This document shows, in pieces, positions 1-12,000 of a stretch of DNA of 64,000 nucleotides; positions within the stretch are counted from its first letter, which is position 1; the number at the start of each line of letters is the position of its first letter. This DNA comes from Phoronis australis (Eukaryota > Phoronida > Phoronidae). The notes below the pieces were generated by a model. The model saw only the letters and a list, made by a program, of their open reading frames with translations, did no database searches and was not told where the DNA came from. The translations under genes were made by a program, and so were the position numbers. The stretch spans positions 1,038,068 to 1,102,067 of the forward strand of contig NMRA01000033.1 in NCBI GenBank assembly GCA_002633005.1. The letters are read 5' to 3'.

Positions 1-129
1 AACGTCCCTTTTCTGCAACTTCGCTCGTATTTAACATTCGTTATATTGATTAATTTTCGCACCCCTCACTCCTCTTCGCTCCCGTGAGCTGAAACACAAT
101 CTTGTCATCTTAGGTTAACATTCGACTCA

Positions 130-360
130 AATGCATGCATCCCGTAGGCTTCGAACCCACTGACAAGTTTTGGGACCGCTAAAGAAATGTTTATGAACAG
201 TAGCACCCTATCAAATGCCCAAATTTGACTCATTTCGGAACGTCGTATCTTTTTTTGCTTAATTTTACTAAAATGACGTATTCACATGACTCAAATAGCG
301 ACAGCTTTGTATTACAGGTACCTAAAAGTCAGAGTTCACAAGCTTTCTATTTTCACCAAC
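130..360 (+). repeat. Dispersed repeat fragment, SINE-like family
   Basis: Bases about 210-360 match 6757-7150 by eye: both hold a block like CCTAT.AAAT.GCCCAAATTT followed by CGGAAC.TCGT, then TTTTACT.AAA.GAC and a CA.(G)TGAC block. A box B-like GGTTCGAAGCC is read on the minus strand at about 147-160. I infer an old, diverged dispersed repeat. The exact ends are not visible. Confidence 0.4.
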
Positions 361-2820
361 GGAGATGAAGCGGTTATAAGCTTGCGTCCAAGATGTAAAC
401 TTTTGATTTAGGCCACTTGTCACTTTAAAATCGGCATCGACCTACTGACATGGGAAATGATTTTCACTATTGCATAGAACTGATATTTCGTTATTCATTG
501 AGACAATTCTGGCCCATAAAATGAAAGCCGTGACAAGTCAAATTGTAGGGTCCGATCCCAAGCAATGGCGAGAACTGTCACTTCTTTCGACGTCATGAAA
601 TCACTTCAAATTCGACTAAAAACAATTTAAGACCAATTTCATAACGCTAGGTGGTCTAAATCTACACTTAGCAATAGTTTTGTGGATATTTGACTCAATA
701 AACAGACTTATCGACAAGGTCTTAAGTGACCTTAAAACTGCGAACCCCGTGTTTGAGTTTGAATGGAGTGTTCCAACGAAATGAAGATGTCGTGAGATTA
801 ATTTTGTTTCTCGCAAGATCGAGAAGAGATGTAATGAAGACGTTTCATGTAGGTTTATAACTTGAAATATGCAGGAAACATTAACCGCCATTGAAATCGG
901 CAGATTTTATTTGGATTTATTTTCTAGCCTTGGCGACGTTTAATAGGTTGAAAAAAAATGACGTCACACCAAAATCTACAATGGGGCCTAAATTAAAATC
1001 ATTAAAAATTCGCCGATTATTTCAAGTGCACAACAGCGAAGAAAATGAAAAGAGAACTACTTCGATTATGGTGATGGTGGTGATGAAGGTGACGGCGATG
1101 ATGAAGATGATGAAGATGATGAAGATGATGAAGGTGATGATGATGGTGATGATGATGAAGAAAGTGGTGATGGTGGTGTTGGTAACGACTTCGTAAACTA
1201 CCGTAACTGTCTGCTAAATAACAAATTAAAACATTGCAAACCTTCAAATGTTTCCCGTAGGCGAACTAAAGGTAAAAAAGCAACTTACACGAGCAGCTTC
1301 TAAAGCTTTCAGTAGACTGATAAGTTCGATTTGCCAATGCACCAATTATTCAGTATACGTCTGCGCATGCGCCTCATGGATAAGCAATGAACTGCTTTTG
1401 AATCCTCTACCCCTGAATTTTCTGAATGTCGCCACAAGGAGCGCTTTGTGACAAAAGTAGACCGCTTTTACATCGAAGAGGGCACGCGAATGCTTCGGTT
1501 GGCAATGTTCGCATCAATCATAAATACTAGCAACGATCTGTTTATATTCCTTTATCTTATGTACACATCGGTGGTGTCTTATAGGAAATCCACACTGCAG
1601 ATAGTTAAACAGGCAAAGGTAGACCTCATTCCAGCCAACATTAAGTAGTTTACCATTCTAATGTATCAAAGCATTAGTGAACAATGGATAAACACTGAAA
1701 GGTCGTTGGAGGCATGGTTTTTGTCATCGTATCTAACTTTCTGTTTCCGAGATGCGACACCTCATCCGCAGATCACCATATTCTCTGCGAATCTCAGTTC
1801 ACCTTTGGTTTAGGCATTTTTACAGATGTTAAAACAGCGTCTTCGCACGATGGGAGAGACACACTGGGCCTGGGTCAATGGATTTCCATCTCCAATTATT
1901 AAAGGATTCATTGAAAATCAAGCAGTTTAGACCATTGTTTTCAACTGAGGAATTCCATAGTTTATAAGTAGCCAAACACAGGGACATTGATACACATACT
2001 CGATGTGCCTACTCGCTCAATCCTGTGATATTCTACTTTACGTGCTGCTGAAAATTCAAGATGCAGACTCGTTTTGGAGTGAACTCGGGGAAAGGGACCC
2101 ATTTGAAAAGAGCTCTATGAAAGAATAACCCGTTCTCATAATTCCATACCAGAAACATCACCCTTTGTAGCGGTTAATCCCAAACCTTGCCTTTTCGTAG
2201 GGATTCTTGGAGAGCAGATATTTTACCCATTAAATTGAAATCCGAAACATAACTTTGTAACCAATGTTGTTACGTATGGATAATAATTGTTGAAAACTTT
2301 TCTGTAGATTGTAAAATGAAACCTTTATGCAGTACGTGCCAAGGTAATCAGCCAAGATATCGTCTCGCCGTCAATCATGAAGGCTAATTCTATTTACAGC
2401 AAAAAATGCCGGGCAATGTCTATTATGGCGACAAAATTCAAATAACAGAATGGCTTAGTCGCTTAACCAACTTCCTTGTTATTTCCCCTTCATCCGGGGC
2501 CGCGAGGAAAGCCTATAATGTATTCTAGAATGAATTTGACCTCCGCACAACCGCCACGACGTACCATTAAAGTTCTGGGGCATTTTTTCTGAATACTATT
2601 GACGAGTCTTGTAGAGTTTCAAAAAAACTCTATAATCCAAGTGAACTACATGTATTTTGCGAGGAACTTTGTTAAAATGCACCAAGCACAGCCTACAAGT
2701 ATCCTAAGTTCCGCTCGCATCATGACATGTCATGCTTATAAACATAACAAATTTGAAGAGGAAATGATCAATCTATATCGAAACAAATGTAGAGAAAGTC
2801 AGGTGCCTGACGTTCCGTAG
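361..2820. other. Intergenic stretch, no supported gene
   Basis: Only short open frames without recognisable domains or paired splice signals are seen. The sole clear structure is the GAT-rich microsatellite at 1069-1179. Confidence 0.5.
1069..1179 (+). repeat. GAT/GAAGAT microsatellite
   Basis: Runs of GATGAAGAT and GATGGT triplets. The Met/Lys-rich and His-rich open frames across it on the two strands are simple-repeat artefacts. Confidence 0.85.
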
Positions 2821-2835
2821 GCGCAGCACATTCGC

Positions 2836-2932
2836 AAAAACGCAAAATCACGCAAATCTTCGCGAGATATCTTCATGAATTATAAACAAAGCACGTGATC
2901 ACACTAGCGTTACTGACGAGATTCTCGCCAAT
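2836..2932 (+). repeat. Dispersed repeat with AAAACGCAA...CACGTGATCACAC signature
   Basis: Shared with 20044-20130 and 58110-58192: an A-rich block then CGCAA, a CTTC or TTC.CAAGA block, then GCACGTGATCACAC, then a GAGATT(C/T)(T/G) block. Three diverged copies in 64 kb suggest a short non-autonomous element. The ends are not defined. Confidence 0.5.
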
Positions 2933-3313
2933 ACTGTGACTTAATATGCTCTCTGTAACTCCCTTGATGACATAAGAGATAGTGAGATATAAGCTGCTGG
3001 CATTTGGTCCGTTTTCAGGCAAAAGTCTACACGTTTGAATTTGAAATCAATGACGTTTAAAATTATGTCAACAAGTTGAAATGCTTGGAAACAACGACTC
3101 AATCATTTGCCAAATATAAACAATAATGTTACGCTAAATTTGCTTTAGAAGTGGTCAAATCTTTTACAAATTGATTACCTATAAACAAAACCACGATCAT
3201 AATGCTACCATTTTAGTGGAAGGCCAATTTGGCTTGGATGTTTTCACGTTTTTGATTGTCTTACAGCTGTAGCATGTACTTTATTTTGTCTAACACCGAA
3301 TGAATTTTATCTG

Positions 3314-3496
3314 CTAATGTATTTTGCAAGTCATTTTAGAGTCGTTAGCATTTTTTAATGCAGTAAAAAACGAATTCTCAGCAAAACTAGTTTGAGGAAA
3401 TGTAAAGCAACCGGCATGTTTTTGGGGGTTATTTTCGAAATGAAAACAAAACTGGTTAAATCGTCTGAGGCAGTAATGAAATTCACATCCTACGAC
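3314..3496 (-). CDS. Candidate terminal exon, unknown protein
   Basis: On the minus strand a good acceptor (pyrimidine-rich tract ending TTCTTTCCAG) is followed by 60 open codons and a TAG at 3314-3316. The predicted peptide starts VVGCEFHYCLRRFNQF and has five Cys. The entry phase is 0, which fits the phase-0 exit of the candidate exon at 5557-5739, but nothing else links them. No family is recognised. It may be chance. Confidence 0.2.
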   Translation of the reverse strand, partial: VVGCEFHYCLRRFNQFCFHFENNPQKHAGCFTFPQTSFAENSFFTALKNANDSKMTCKIH

Positions 3497-4244
3497 CTGG
3501 AAAGAATTCCAGGGAACTTTTTGTTTGTCTAACTTGCATGAAATTGACACGTTTTATTGCCTCTGTATTTTAACATCGGTAGAAAACGCGAAGTTCCACG
3601 AAAAGTTTATGTATGCGTGTCGAAACACCTGACTTCGCCCAGCGTGAGAATGTGAAGATTTGTCGTTTGTTTCTCAACTATTACCTGGAAAAACTTATGA
3701 AAAGAAAAAGCGGAAAACTTTGACCAGTGACTCGGGAGTAGTTGACACACGCAGTGCATTGTATATTGATCAGTTTCGTAGACTTGCCTTCAAAATCTTA
3801 TGAGGCATGCTACGAACCATGTTTTAAGTCAGTATTACAGTGAATAGCTACTTCAAAACCTTTACTTACATGTAGACTTCTGTACTCACACACGCTCCGA
3901 AAATGATTGATAAGTTAAACGCTAAAAGGAAAATCTAGGAATTGTAGGTATGTCGACGAAGGGGATGTGGTAAAACTGGCGACTTGGAGAACAACTAAGC
4001 GAGACGTACAAGTGTCGATCTGTAGAATTAAAGGGGCACAATCGATTTTAGGGCCAAAAAACTCGTTTGGGGGACTTTTGCTGAGTAAAATGGACTTCCT
4101 AGAGTTTTCACCGAAACCGTGAAATAGGAAATTTCGTCCTGAGATAGCTGTTTCCCGACGCTGGCGTCCAACCGGCATTCAGTACAATTAGCTAAAGTTG
4201 AGGCCATTAACTGTACAAGTTAATTGTACTCTCGGCTACTTGTA

Positions 4245-4310
4245 TTTTAGCTCTACCGACCTAGTCTGCAGTGACCCCTGGGGAGAGGTCGTGGGTTCGA
4301 AACCTTGGTG
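4245..4310 (+). repeat. tRNA-like SINE head (possible)
   Basis: A TAGCTCTACC block is followed about 35 bp later by a perfect RNA polymerase III box B (GGTTCGAAACC, about 4293-4303). The sequence GAGGTCGTGGGTTCGA is close to one at 57515, where a dispersed repeat body follows. The stems do not close into a functional tRNA, so I read it as a SINE-derived head. Confidence 0.35.
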
Positions 4311-4762
4311 GAGTTGTTTTCAAACTCATAAAATTGTCGCGGATAATGTCACTTTAATTGTGCAGTCCATGAAGATGTGGGCGAAAAGTTACAGAGCGTG
4401 GTGACCGGGTCGTGGAGGTGATGTTGACGGTGACGGCGATTGGGTGTGGGGGAAGATGAATGAGCTTACTTTCCTACGTATATGGTAGTAGGAATTGTAA
4501 GCGCGTAAAGCTGTTGACATCGGCTGAGAGCGTGGCGGGCTCCAAGTTGCCAACTACACACATCACAACAAAACGGCACATAGGAACACCCCCGGATAAC
4601 CCAATTTCAGAGCCTACAAACTGTCGCACTATACAAAATACACGTGTTAAATCTTTGTCTCCAGAATCACATGTTTCGATCGTTTTTTTTTGATTTTACA
4701 GACCATGTAAATTCAGTGGAAACTTCAACGTGTAAATAGTGAGCCCGAAGCTTAAGGAACAA

Positions 4763-4863
4763 TTACAGGTATATCAACAGTAAATATTACAGGTATATCA
4801 ACAGCAAATATTACAAGTACATGTATATCAACAGCAAATATTACAGGTATATCAACAGCAAAA
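4763..4863 (+). repeat. 24-bp tandem repeat, about 4 copies
   Basis: The unit is TTACAGGTATATCAACAGCAAATA with small variants. One unit carries a 6-bp ACATGT-type insertion. Confidence 0.85.
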
Positions 4864-5556
4864 ATAGTCAGTACCCTGCTGCAATTACTAGTTTGTCAGC
4901 CGATGATTGACATTTTCTAAGTTAAGCATCAAGTTTTTTTCAAGTATTTTCGTGCTTCTTGAATGCATGTGGGTTGAAAACAGTAACAGTTAAGCATAAA
5001 GTATAAGGTGACTAATCAAACCGATTTGAATCTGACAAACCTGCTTAAAATCGATATTTTCCTTTGAACTTTCATAAACACGTAGTCCACAATAGCCGTA
5101 GGCAAGTGAGCATGAAAAAGCAGAATTAATGTCCAACACTGCTCCACTGAAGTAGAAGCGTTGACTCGATTTTTGCAGGAAAAATCCGTCAAGTTTGCAA
5201 TTCCATATGTTTACCAGGCGCAGTCTTCACTCCACGAAGACGCGGCGCCAGGATTTAACTGTCCTTCTGCCAGGACGTTGCGGCTATGTTGGTACTTCAA
5301 AGAGACCCAACGTTTGTGAATCAGCCTGCTGTTTCAAACAAGTGTGTTTTGTATGAGGTTACTCTTTAATTACTTTTTGTTGACAGTTTTATGAGATTTC
5401 GGGAAACATGGTGATATAGGACCCCGCGTCTTTGCGAATTCCGTGTTTTGGTATTCGCCAGTCGTGCGTGATATGCGAGGGAGCTCATTACGAACTGGGT
5501 AGATTTCCTGAAGGTAAAAGTGGCCAGAACAATTTTGTTTTTCGTTTCATTCTCAC

Positions 5557-5739
5557 GGCATCTTGAGCTGGAATGGAAACGTTGCGCTGACCAACCGAAA
5601 TGGCATCTTTATCATTTATCAGCAGTACATTAAGCCAGGCGCTTTTTGAATCAAACCAAAGCAGTTGAATCTCAAAGTCCACATCAGGTTTTTCAGGCGA
5701 TTGCATGTGCCCAACGTGTGGAAATGAAATAATTTTCAC
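5557..5739 (-). CDS. Candidate exon, weakly like a Cys-loop receptor ligand-binding domain
   Basis: A strong minus-strand acceptor (CTATGCTGCTATTCAG) and donor (GTGAGA) bound 61 open codons, phase 0 at both ends. The peptide runs from VKIISFPHVGHM through DVDFEIQLLWFD to NVSIPAQDA. The pattern V..(I/L).(S/F)..., then (L/I).(L)W.D....WL, then (V/I).(I/L)P resembles the beta-2 to loop A part of pentameric ligand-gated channels, which in that family is followed by W.PD in the next exon. That continuation and the Cys-loop itself were not found nearby. Splice signals and the open frame are seen; the family is a guess. Confidence 0.33.
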
Positions 5740-6484
5740 CTGAATAGCAGCATAGATGCATGTAGCAGGCAACTGAATGGCAGTTTTGACGGTAGTAATA
5801 CAACGAGTTGTCCACGTGCATATCCCCGCGTGATCTCGCGATTTGAAAAAAGAAAAGGAATTGTTAGCCAATCAATATTGGTCTTCATTACATGAATTTA
5901 TAGTTAATTCCCCGCAGTACGTAATTTGAGGTTGTGGCGCGAATAGTTGAACGTATTGTCATCAACACTGTCTTTGGTTCTAACTGTGCGAGGGGGACGA
6001 GATTATTGGTGATGCAAGTGTCATTTATCGTGTCTATCTTATTCAGTTCTCAGATTGCAGGTTTCGTGTAGTTGCTCCATTTTAGAAACCTTGTTTTTGC
6101 TTGTTGTGATTTTAGCGTAGACTCTAGTGTTCAATATTTGGGTGAAATAATCCACCCTGATGAATACGGTATAATACATTTCAAAAGAACGTTATTGGCT
6201 TTGACGTTCGAAAATCTCATTTCTGGATTATTACTGGATGGGGTAGACCATTTGCCCAGAGCTATCAAACGACACAATCCGTTGAGTTTTTGTAATTTTT
6301 TTACGAACTGCCATTTCTCGCAGTGTTCCGCTGTTAGACATTATCAAGGCATTTGTCTTGACCATTTAAATACTCTTAGAATACTGTGCTATGTAACGCG
6401 TTTAATTTAGCTCAGCCGCATAACGATCGACTCAGTCCTACTGATCCCTTTTGTCTGTAAAAGTACTACTCGTCGAGAATGTCT

Positions 6485-7150
6485 CTTTTAATTGTGGTTG
6501 TATAGCACCCTCCCCCGGGCGCATACTGATAGACCCTTGAAACAGGTTGTATAGCATCCTCCCCCGGGTGCACACTGCTACACCTTTGAAACATGTCTCT
6601 AGCTCCTCATCCCGGTTTTAACTATATTACTAAAGCATAAAAATGGTTTTAGAAGGTCAGTGCAATGCCGGGGTCGACCTTAAAGGCCTGAACACATCTG
6701 ATACAACGTGTGCCAGACCGCCTGCAACTACAAAATTACGCCTATATATGTAGGACCCTATAAAATAGCCAAATTTAGCTGAACTCGGAACATCGTGAGC
6801 GGATTCATGCATGTATGAAACCTTCACAAACCTTGCTTTATGCACTGTTCGCAAAAACGCTTTTCGGTATTGTTATTAAAATGTTCCACTTTTGCTTGAG
6901 GGGCTATCGCAAATAGGACTTTCAATCTTTTAAATTGCATAGTATAACGAAAACGAATTCAAATTTAAGAAAACTCTGACAGCGTTTTTGATATCTCACC
7001 TTGATCAGTCATATCAAATAAAATTTGATCATGTTATTATTACCGTTGTTTATCTATCTATGTATCTTTCTCTTTTACTAAATTTTACTGAAAAGACATG
7101 ATCACGTGACCCAGTCAATACCAGATTAATAAAAAGTCAAAAATCAAATT
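6485..7150 (+). repeat. SINE-like dispersed repeat with internal duplication
   Basis: 6494-6595 contains a roughly 55-bp unit twice (GTATAGCA.CCTCCCCCGGG ... GACCCTTGAAACA). The following body (CTCCT.(A)CC(C/T)CGGTTTTA, AAAGCA.AAAAATGGTT, GTCAGTGCAAT, TACAACGTGTGCCAGACCGCC) matches 57540-57690, and the tail matches 210-360. I infer one retroposed family in at least three copies. Confidence 0.6.
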
Positions 7151-7171
7151 CCACAGGCTTTGTACTTTAAG

Positions 7172-7383
7172 AAAATGAACACTTTTACCGAGTTAAAATG
7201 AACACTTTTACCGAGTTAAAATGAACACTTTTACCGAGTTAAAATGAACACTTTTACCGAGTTAAAATGAACACTTTTACCGAGTTAAAATGAACATTTT
7301 TACCGAGTTAAAATGAACACTTTTACCGAGTTAAAAGGAACACTTTTACCGAGTTAAAATGAACACTTTTACCGAGTTAAAAT
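7172..7383 (+). repeat. 23-bp minisatellite, about 9 copies
   Basis: The unit TGAACACTTTTACCGAGTTAAAA is repeated about nine times with only two or three point changes. Near identity implies recent expansion or gene conversion. Confidence 0.95.
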
Positions 7384-8099
7384 CTATAGCTTACCTAGAT
7401 ATTTTGCTAAATGCACAGACAGGTCCTACGTAAACGATATTGATTAATTCCATACTATAAATTGTTGCAATTTCCAATGGAACCGCAATTTTGACGTCAC
7501 AGTGGAAAGTCGGTCTTTTCATTAACTTTATTAGTACTAAATGCGTTTAGGTTGATTGATTAAGGAAGGAGTATTTAGAAAATATCTGGCTAAAGGTGAC
7601 CGAAAATCCAAAAAGAAACTGTGCGAGAACACGCGCACTAGATACATGCATGTGTCATGTATGTTAATGACCAACTAGTCAGTTGCCGATTCACTCAGTG
7701 ATTCTACATGATTCCACAATTGGCGAATTTGTACCGGTTCTACGTTTCATTTTCTATGAAATGTCACTGATACGAATGTAGAATATTATCAAAAATGGAA
7801 AACATCTATGGTAGGAAAAGCATTTTTTTAGGTTGCCATTAACTTCTATCGATGCATTCCTGAAAGCAGTTCATTACGTATACTCAAAGAAAAATAGTAA
7901 CTTTGGCTAAAACATCGCCAGCTTAATCCAAACCCTCGTCACATTTCAATCGCAAGCAGCGAAACGAACTCCTATATTGATCGTTAACGTTTAGATTAAA
8001 AATCAGTATCGAAGACAACGTCAGTTACAAATATAATAACAATAATTTGTAAATACATGGTACAGTCATTTTATGTCGAAATGGATGACTCTTACCATC

Positions 8100-8390
8100 T
8101 CCAAATTGTCTGTTTATTAACATTGTTCCTGGTCACCTGACTTTGCAAAAATGTATGCATGTATCAACTCACAATACCAACATGTCTCATGGAAGCAAAA
8201 AGGTTCAACCAAAATGAAATCGTCCCAAAGTTCACATCGCTGACCTCTAGTTTGGCAAAAATATATGGCACTTGTCTTTGAGATAAACAGCATTTGACCC
8301 TTAATGATTTTTAAGTTTGGCGCCGGGTCACAAACGTCACAAAGGGGACCATGTTGGTGCAAAATTTGAAAGTTTATATTTCAGTCTCAA
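8100..8390 (-). repeat. Probable repeat-derived stretch (T/G-rich 'CCCTTTGTGAC' type)
   Basis: The minus strand reads CATGGTCCCCTTTGTGAC, then AATCATTAAGGGTCAAATGC and GAGGTCAGCG. An 81-codon frame crosses it but lacks codon bias or domains. I judge it more likely a repeat relic than a gene, from general appearance only. Confidence 0.25.
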
Positions 8391-9000
8391 CTCATGGAAA
8401 TGACTGACTTTCACCTGCTTTACTGTAATTTAATATTTTCATTACTTGATGGCGGCCATTAATATGAAAGCAAAGTTAACCATAGCAAAAGACTGTACAT
8501 GTATGTTGTGCCGCCGTGAATCACATGTAGGTAAAACAACGTTTAACATGCATGCGATATCACTGAGTGACAGAGTCGCTAAGGTTACTACTGCAAAATT
8601 AAGGTGACGCCCACCATTCTTACGTAGCTATTCATAAACGGTTAACCCAATTTAAACACTACCGATGTCACCAAAAAACGTTATTCGTCAAAGCTTAACT
8701 GAACCTGCCGTAACGCTACAATGTATGTTGACTAAACTGAAGTGTCGTAAATTGGCGTCCTTGCAATGCATGGGCGTTCGCAAGACTTGCAGCTACGGGG
8801 CCCATTGCCATCGGCGACAGTAATTATTTTACACACAAACTGACAGAACTGCAATTGTACAATTTCCTGCCACTATTCTATATCTAAGACTAACTATTCG
8901 TACCTTGTTGCAGAAGTTCAAAAAACTTTGGTAGTTTTTTTGGAAAATTCTTAATACAGTGTAGCGACATGATGAATTGGATCTTTTGTAATATTCGTGT

Positions 9001-12000
9001 CTAAGAGAATGTCAGATTCCACCTCATCGCTGCCATGTGTGTGCGAAGCAAGTGCAGAGTTACCGTAACCCTTCCTTCAGTATCAAGGTCCCCGTGTCCG
9101 GCGATGTGGCATCTGTTAGAATTAAACTTCAATCCTGCACGATAGAATTGCATTAGACGCTCCGTTGAAAATTGACGGAACGTTCGCTGCACCAGGGCTT
9201 GAAAGACGTTCATGCAATCAATGCCATACGAAACCATCATCAATAAATAACAAACAGTTCAGTGACAGCAAAAACACTGCATTTGCTTAAATCAACAGAC
9301 ATTGGGTGTAACGGATTGATTTAATATCGTATCAAGTAACCCGAACACGTTTTATCTTCGGATTAGCGACGCTATATTATTCACAAGAACCCACTGTAAT
9401 GAGACGGGTAATGAAAGCTGTCATCGCTTTCTCCAAGACGCTAGGGGGAATAATTCTACTAGGATCGACTAACTAAGGACATCTAGATATACAGAAAGGT
9501 CGTAAATAACACCACAGTTAGGTGCTTGAGAAATCGGAGCAAAACTTCTGATTTCAACGTTTCCACGTTTCTGTTGAATGCGAGGCTAGCTGTATTGAAT
9601 GGGAGGGTAGCTGTGTTGAATGGGAGGCTAGCTGTGTTGAATGGGAGGCGAACTGTGTTGAATGGGAGGCTAGCTGTGTTGCATGGGAGGCTAGCTGTGT
9701 TGAATTGTAGGCTGGCTGTGTTTAATGGGAAGCTGGCTGTGTTTAATGGGGTGCTAGCTGTGTTGAATGCGAGGCTAGCTGTATTGAATGGGAGGCTAGC
9801 GGTGTTGAATGGGAGGCTAGCTGTGTTGAATGGGAGGCTAGCTGTGTTGCCGTCTGGTTACTGATAATTCCATACGCTAAGTCTGTTTTAACAAACTAGT
9901 CGAACTTATCGGAATAATTTTTGCTGGTATCTGCATCAATGTAGGAGTTGATGATAAGGAAGTCGACTACGTTACGTATACTAAGAAAGCTGACATGCAT
10001 TTAGAAAAACTGTAATTAACCCACTTTTCGGATAATTACACACATGCACGGCATATGCATATACTGCAAAATTGGGCGCTTACGAAAATAACCAGTAATA
10101 CAATATGACTTTAATCAATTAATGCTAAATTGTCTTATACAGGACACAATTATTCACACATGACGTTTTGATTCCATGCTGTGATATGGTAGTTATAAGC
10201 AAAAACAAAACATAGCTCATGCGTTTGTACAATGGGACTGGTCGCCTCATTCTGCCAATTTCTTTCTGATGAGTTCATTTTTTTAAAAAATACATCTGAA
10301 AACATGTAATTGTTATCGCAGTTTGATGTTACAGGTGGCTAGTGAAAAGATGTTGGATACAAAAATTGTACCGAGACTTGCCAAAAGTACACCCTGTCTT
10401 ATCTTTCACCCTAACCCCTTTAGAAGACGGAAACTTGTCATTTAAAACCACAATGTTTCCTTGTTCACCGTGAAGGGTCGCTTTACAAGTAGGATTAGGC
10501 TCACCAGATTTTATGCACTTTCAGAGATGACACCCATGAAACGAGCATGTTGTTTGTGTGATGTCTATTTTATATACGATTTAGTACTTTGTGCTAAGAT
10601 TCAGTTATTAACATGTTGGCGTCCCCAATCTAACTGACGTCGACTATCTTTACGTTTTTAGCATATTTAATCGTATTTTCTCTAACTATATGTTACGTTC
10701 CGAAACGATTACATCGAATCCATTAAGAGTAGATTTATTAGGCATATTGTACAAGAACGTTCTACTCCTTGATGACGTTGTTATCACAGCGTACTGTGGG
10801 TAAATAAAGACGATTTGAAGGCATAACATCTCCCAGAAATTTCAACATGATGAATTCCAGTCATTACGGTAATAACGAAGAATCATACAACACAATGGCT
10901 CCATATGAGAAAAAAATTTGACGATGGCCATAATGATGATCATGTTGACAACGAAAACAATGACTAGAGCAGTAATGATAACAGTAACAATCATTATGAT
11001 AAAAAACTATGCGATCATCTGCTCGCTCTCCAATCTTAAGTGGAACGTAATAGTGTGTGTGGTCCACATCCTACAAACAAACAACAGTATAACGCTTAAA
11101 AGACTTGAACATCGTTGATTCAAGAAAGATTTCATTAGGCATCTCCTCATTGTTATGAGCGACGACGAATGTCCGTACCACCTCAGATCGTTGTCCATTT
11201 GCGACTGCGTGGTGTTTACTGCTAATTCACTTCCGGTAGTAAAACATCCACAACTTTGTTTAGTAGGCAATTAAAATTAATTGGTAGTAATTAGAAGAGT
11301 ATGGAGAGGTCATCGCGTATTAGTCCAGTCTTTAATGAGTGACGTTAGACAGGGGAACCGACAAACCATTTGCCCTGACGCAGAGAATATCCTGTGTGAA
11401 GGCCTTATTGCGCATGCCTTAGGTTGACTATTGGACGCAATCAAAGCCGGGAAGTTTATAACAGTTTATTCTTCAAGCTTACAAAGACCATTCACACGGT
11501 GCATTTATCCTGAGTCTTATTATCAAGTACACGATGTAAAAAGTGAATCAAAAATTAGTCGGCTAAAATAAAATTTAGTGGACTTCAATGAGGATTAGTG
11601 CGATCCCTAACATGCCTTACGGTTAGCTATATTTTTTTCAAAAAATTCGAAAAAATATTCGAATTGAAATGTAATCTCTTGTACATGTATGTGATAAACA
11701 ATTGGGTGCGAAGTTTTCTTTTTAAAGGGATTTCATCAATAACTGTCCCTTTTAAATGGGGTTCAGAGTCAATCTTTGCTGAAAGCAAGCTCTCAATATC
11801 GTTCCACAGAAAACGTGTTACGCAATATTCTACCAACAAGTGTTCGTTTTTAAGTCTAGCATTGCTTACAAAACACATGGGAATCAGAGTCAACACACTT
11901 ACTTAATTAGTAGGAAGGACTCTATGCAGTAGTTTGTACTGAGCATGGCATATTTCGTATAGCTTACGCCTGAAAAAAGAAATTTAATAATACTTTCCCA

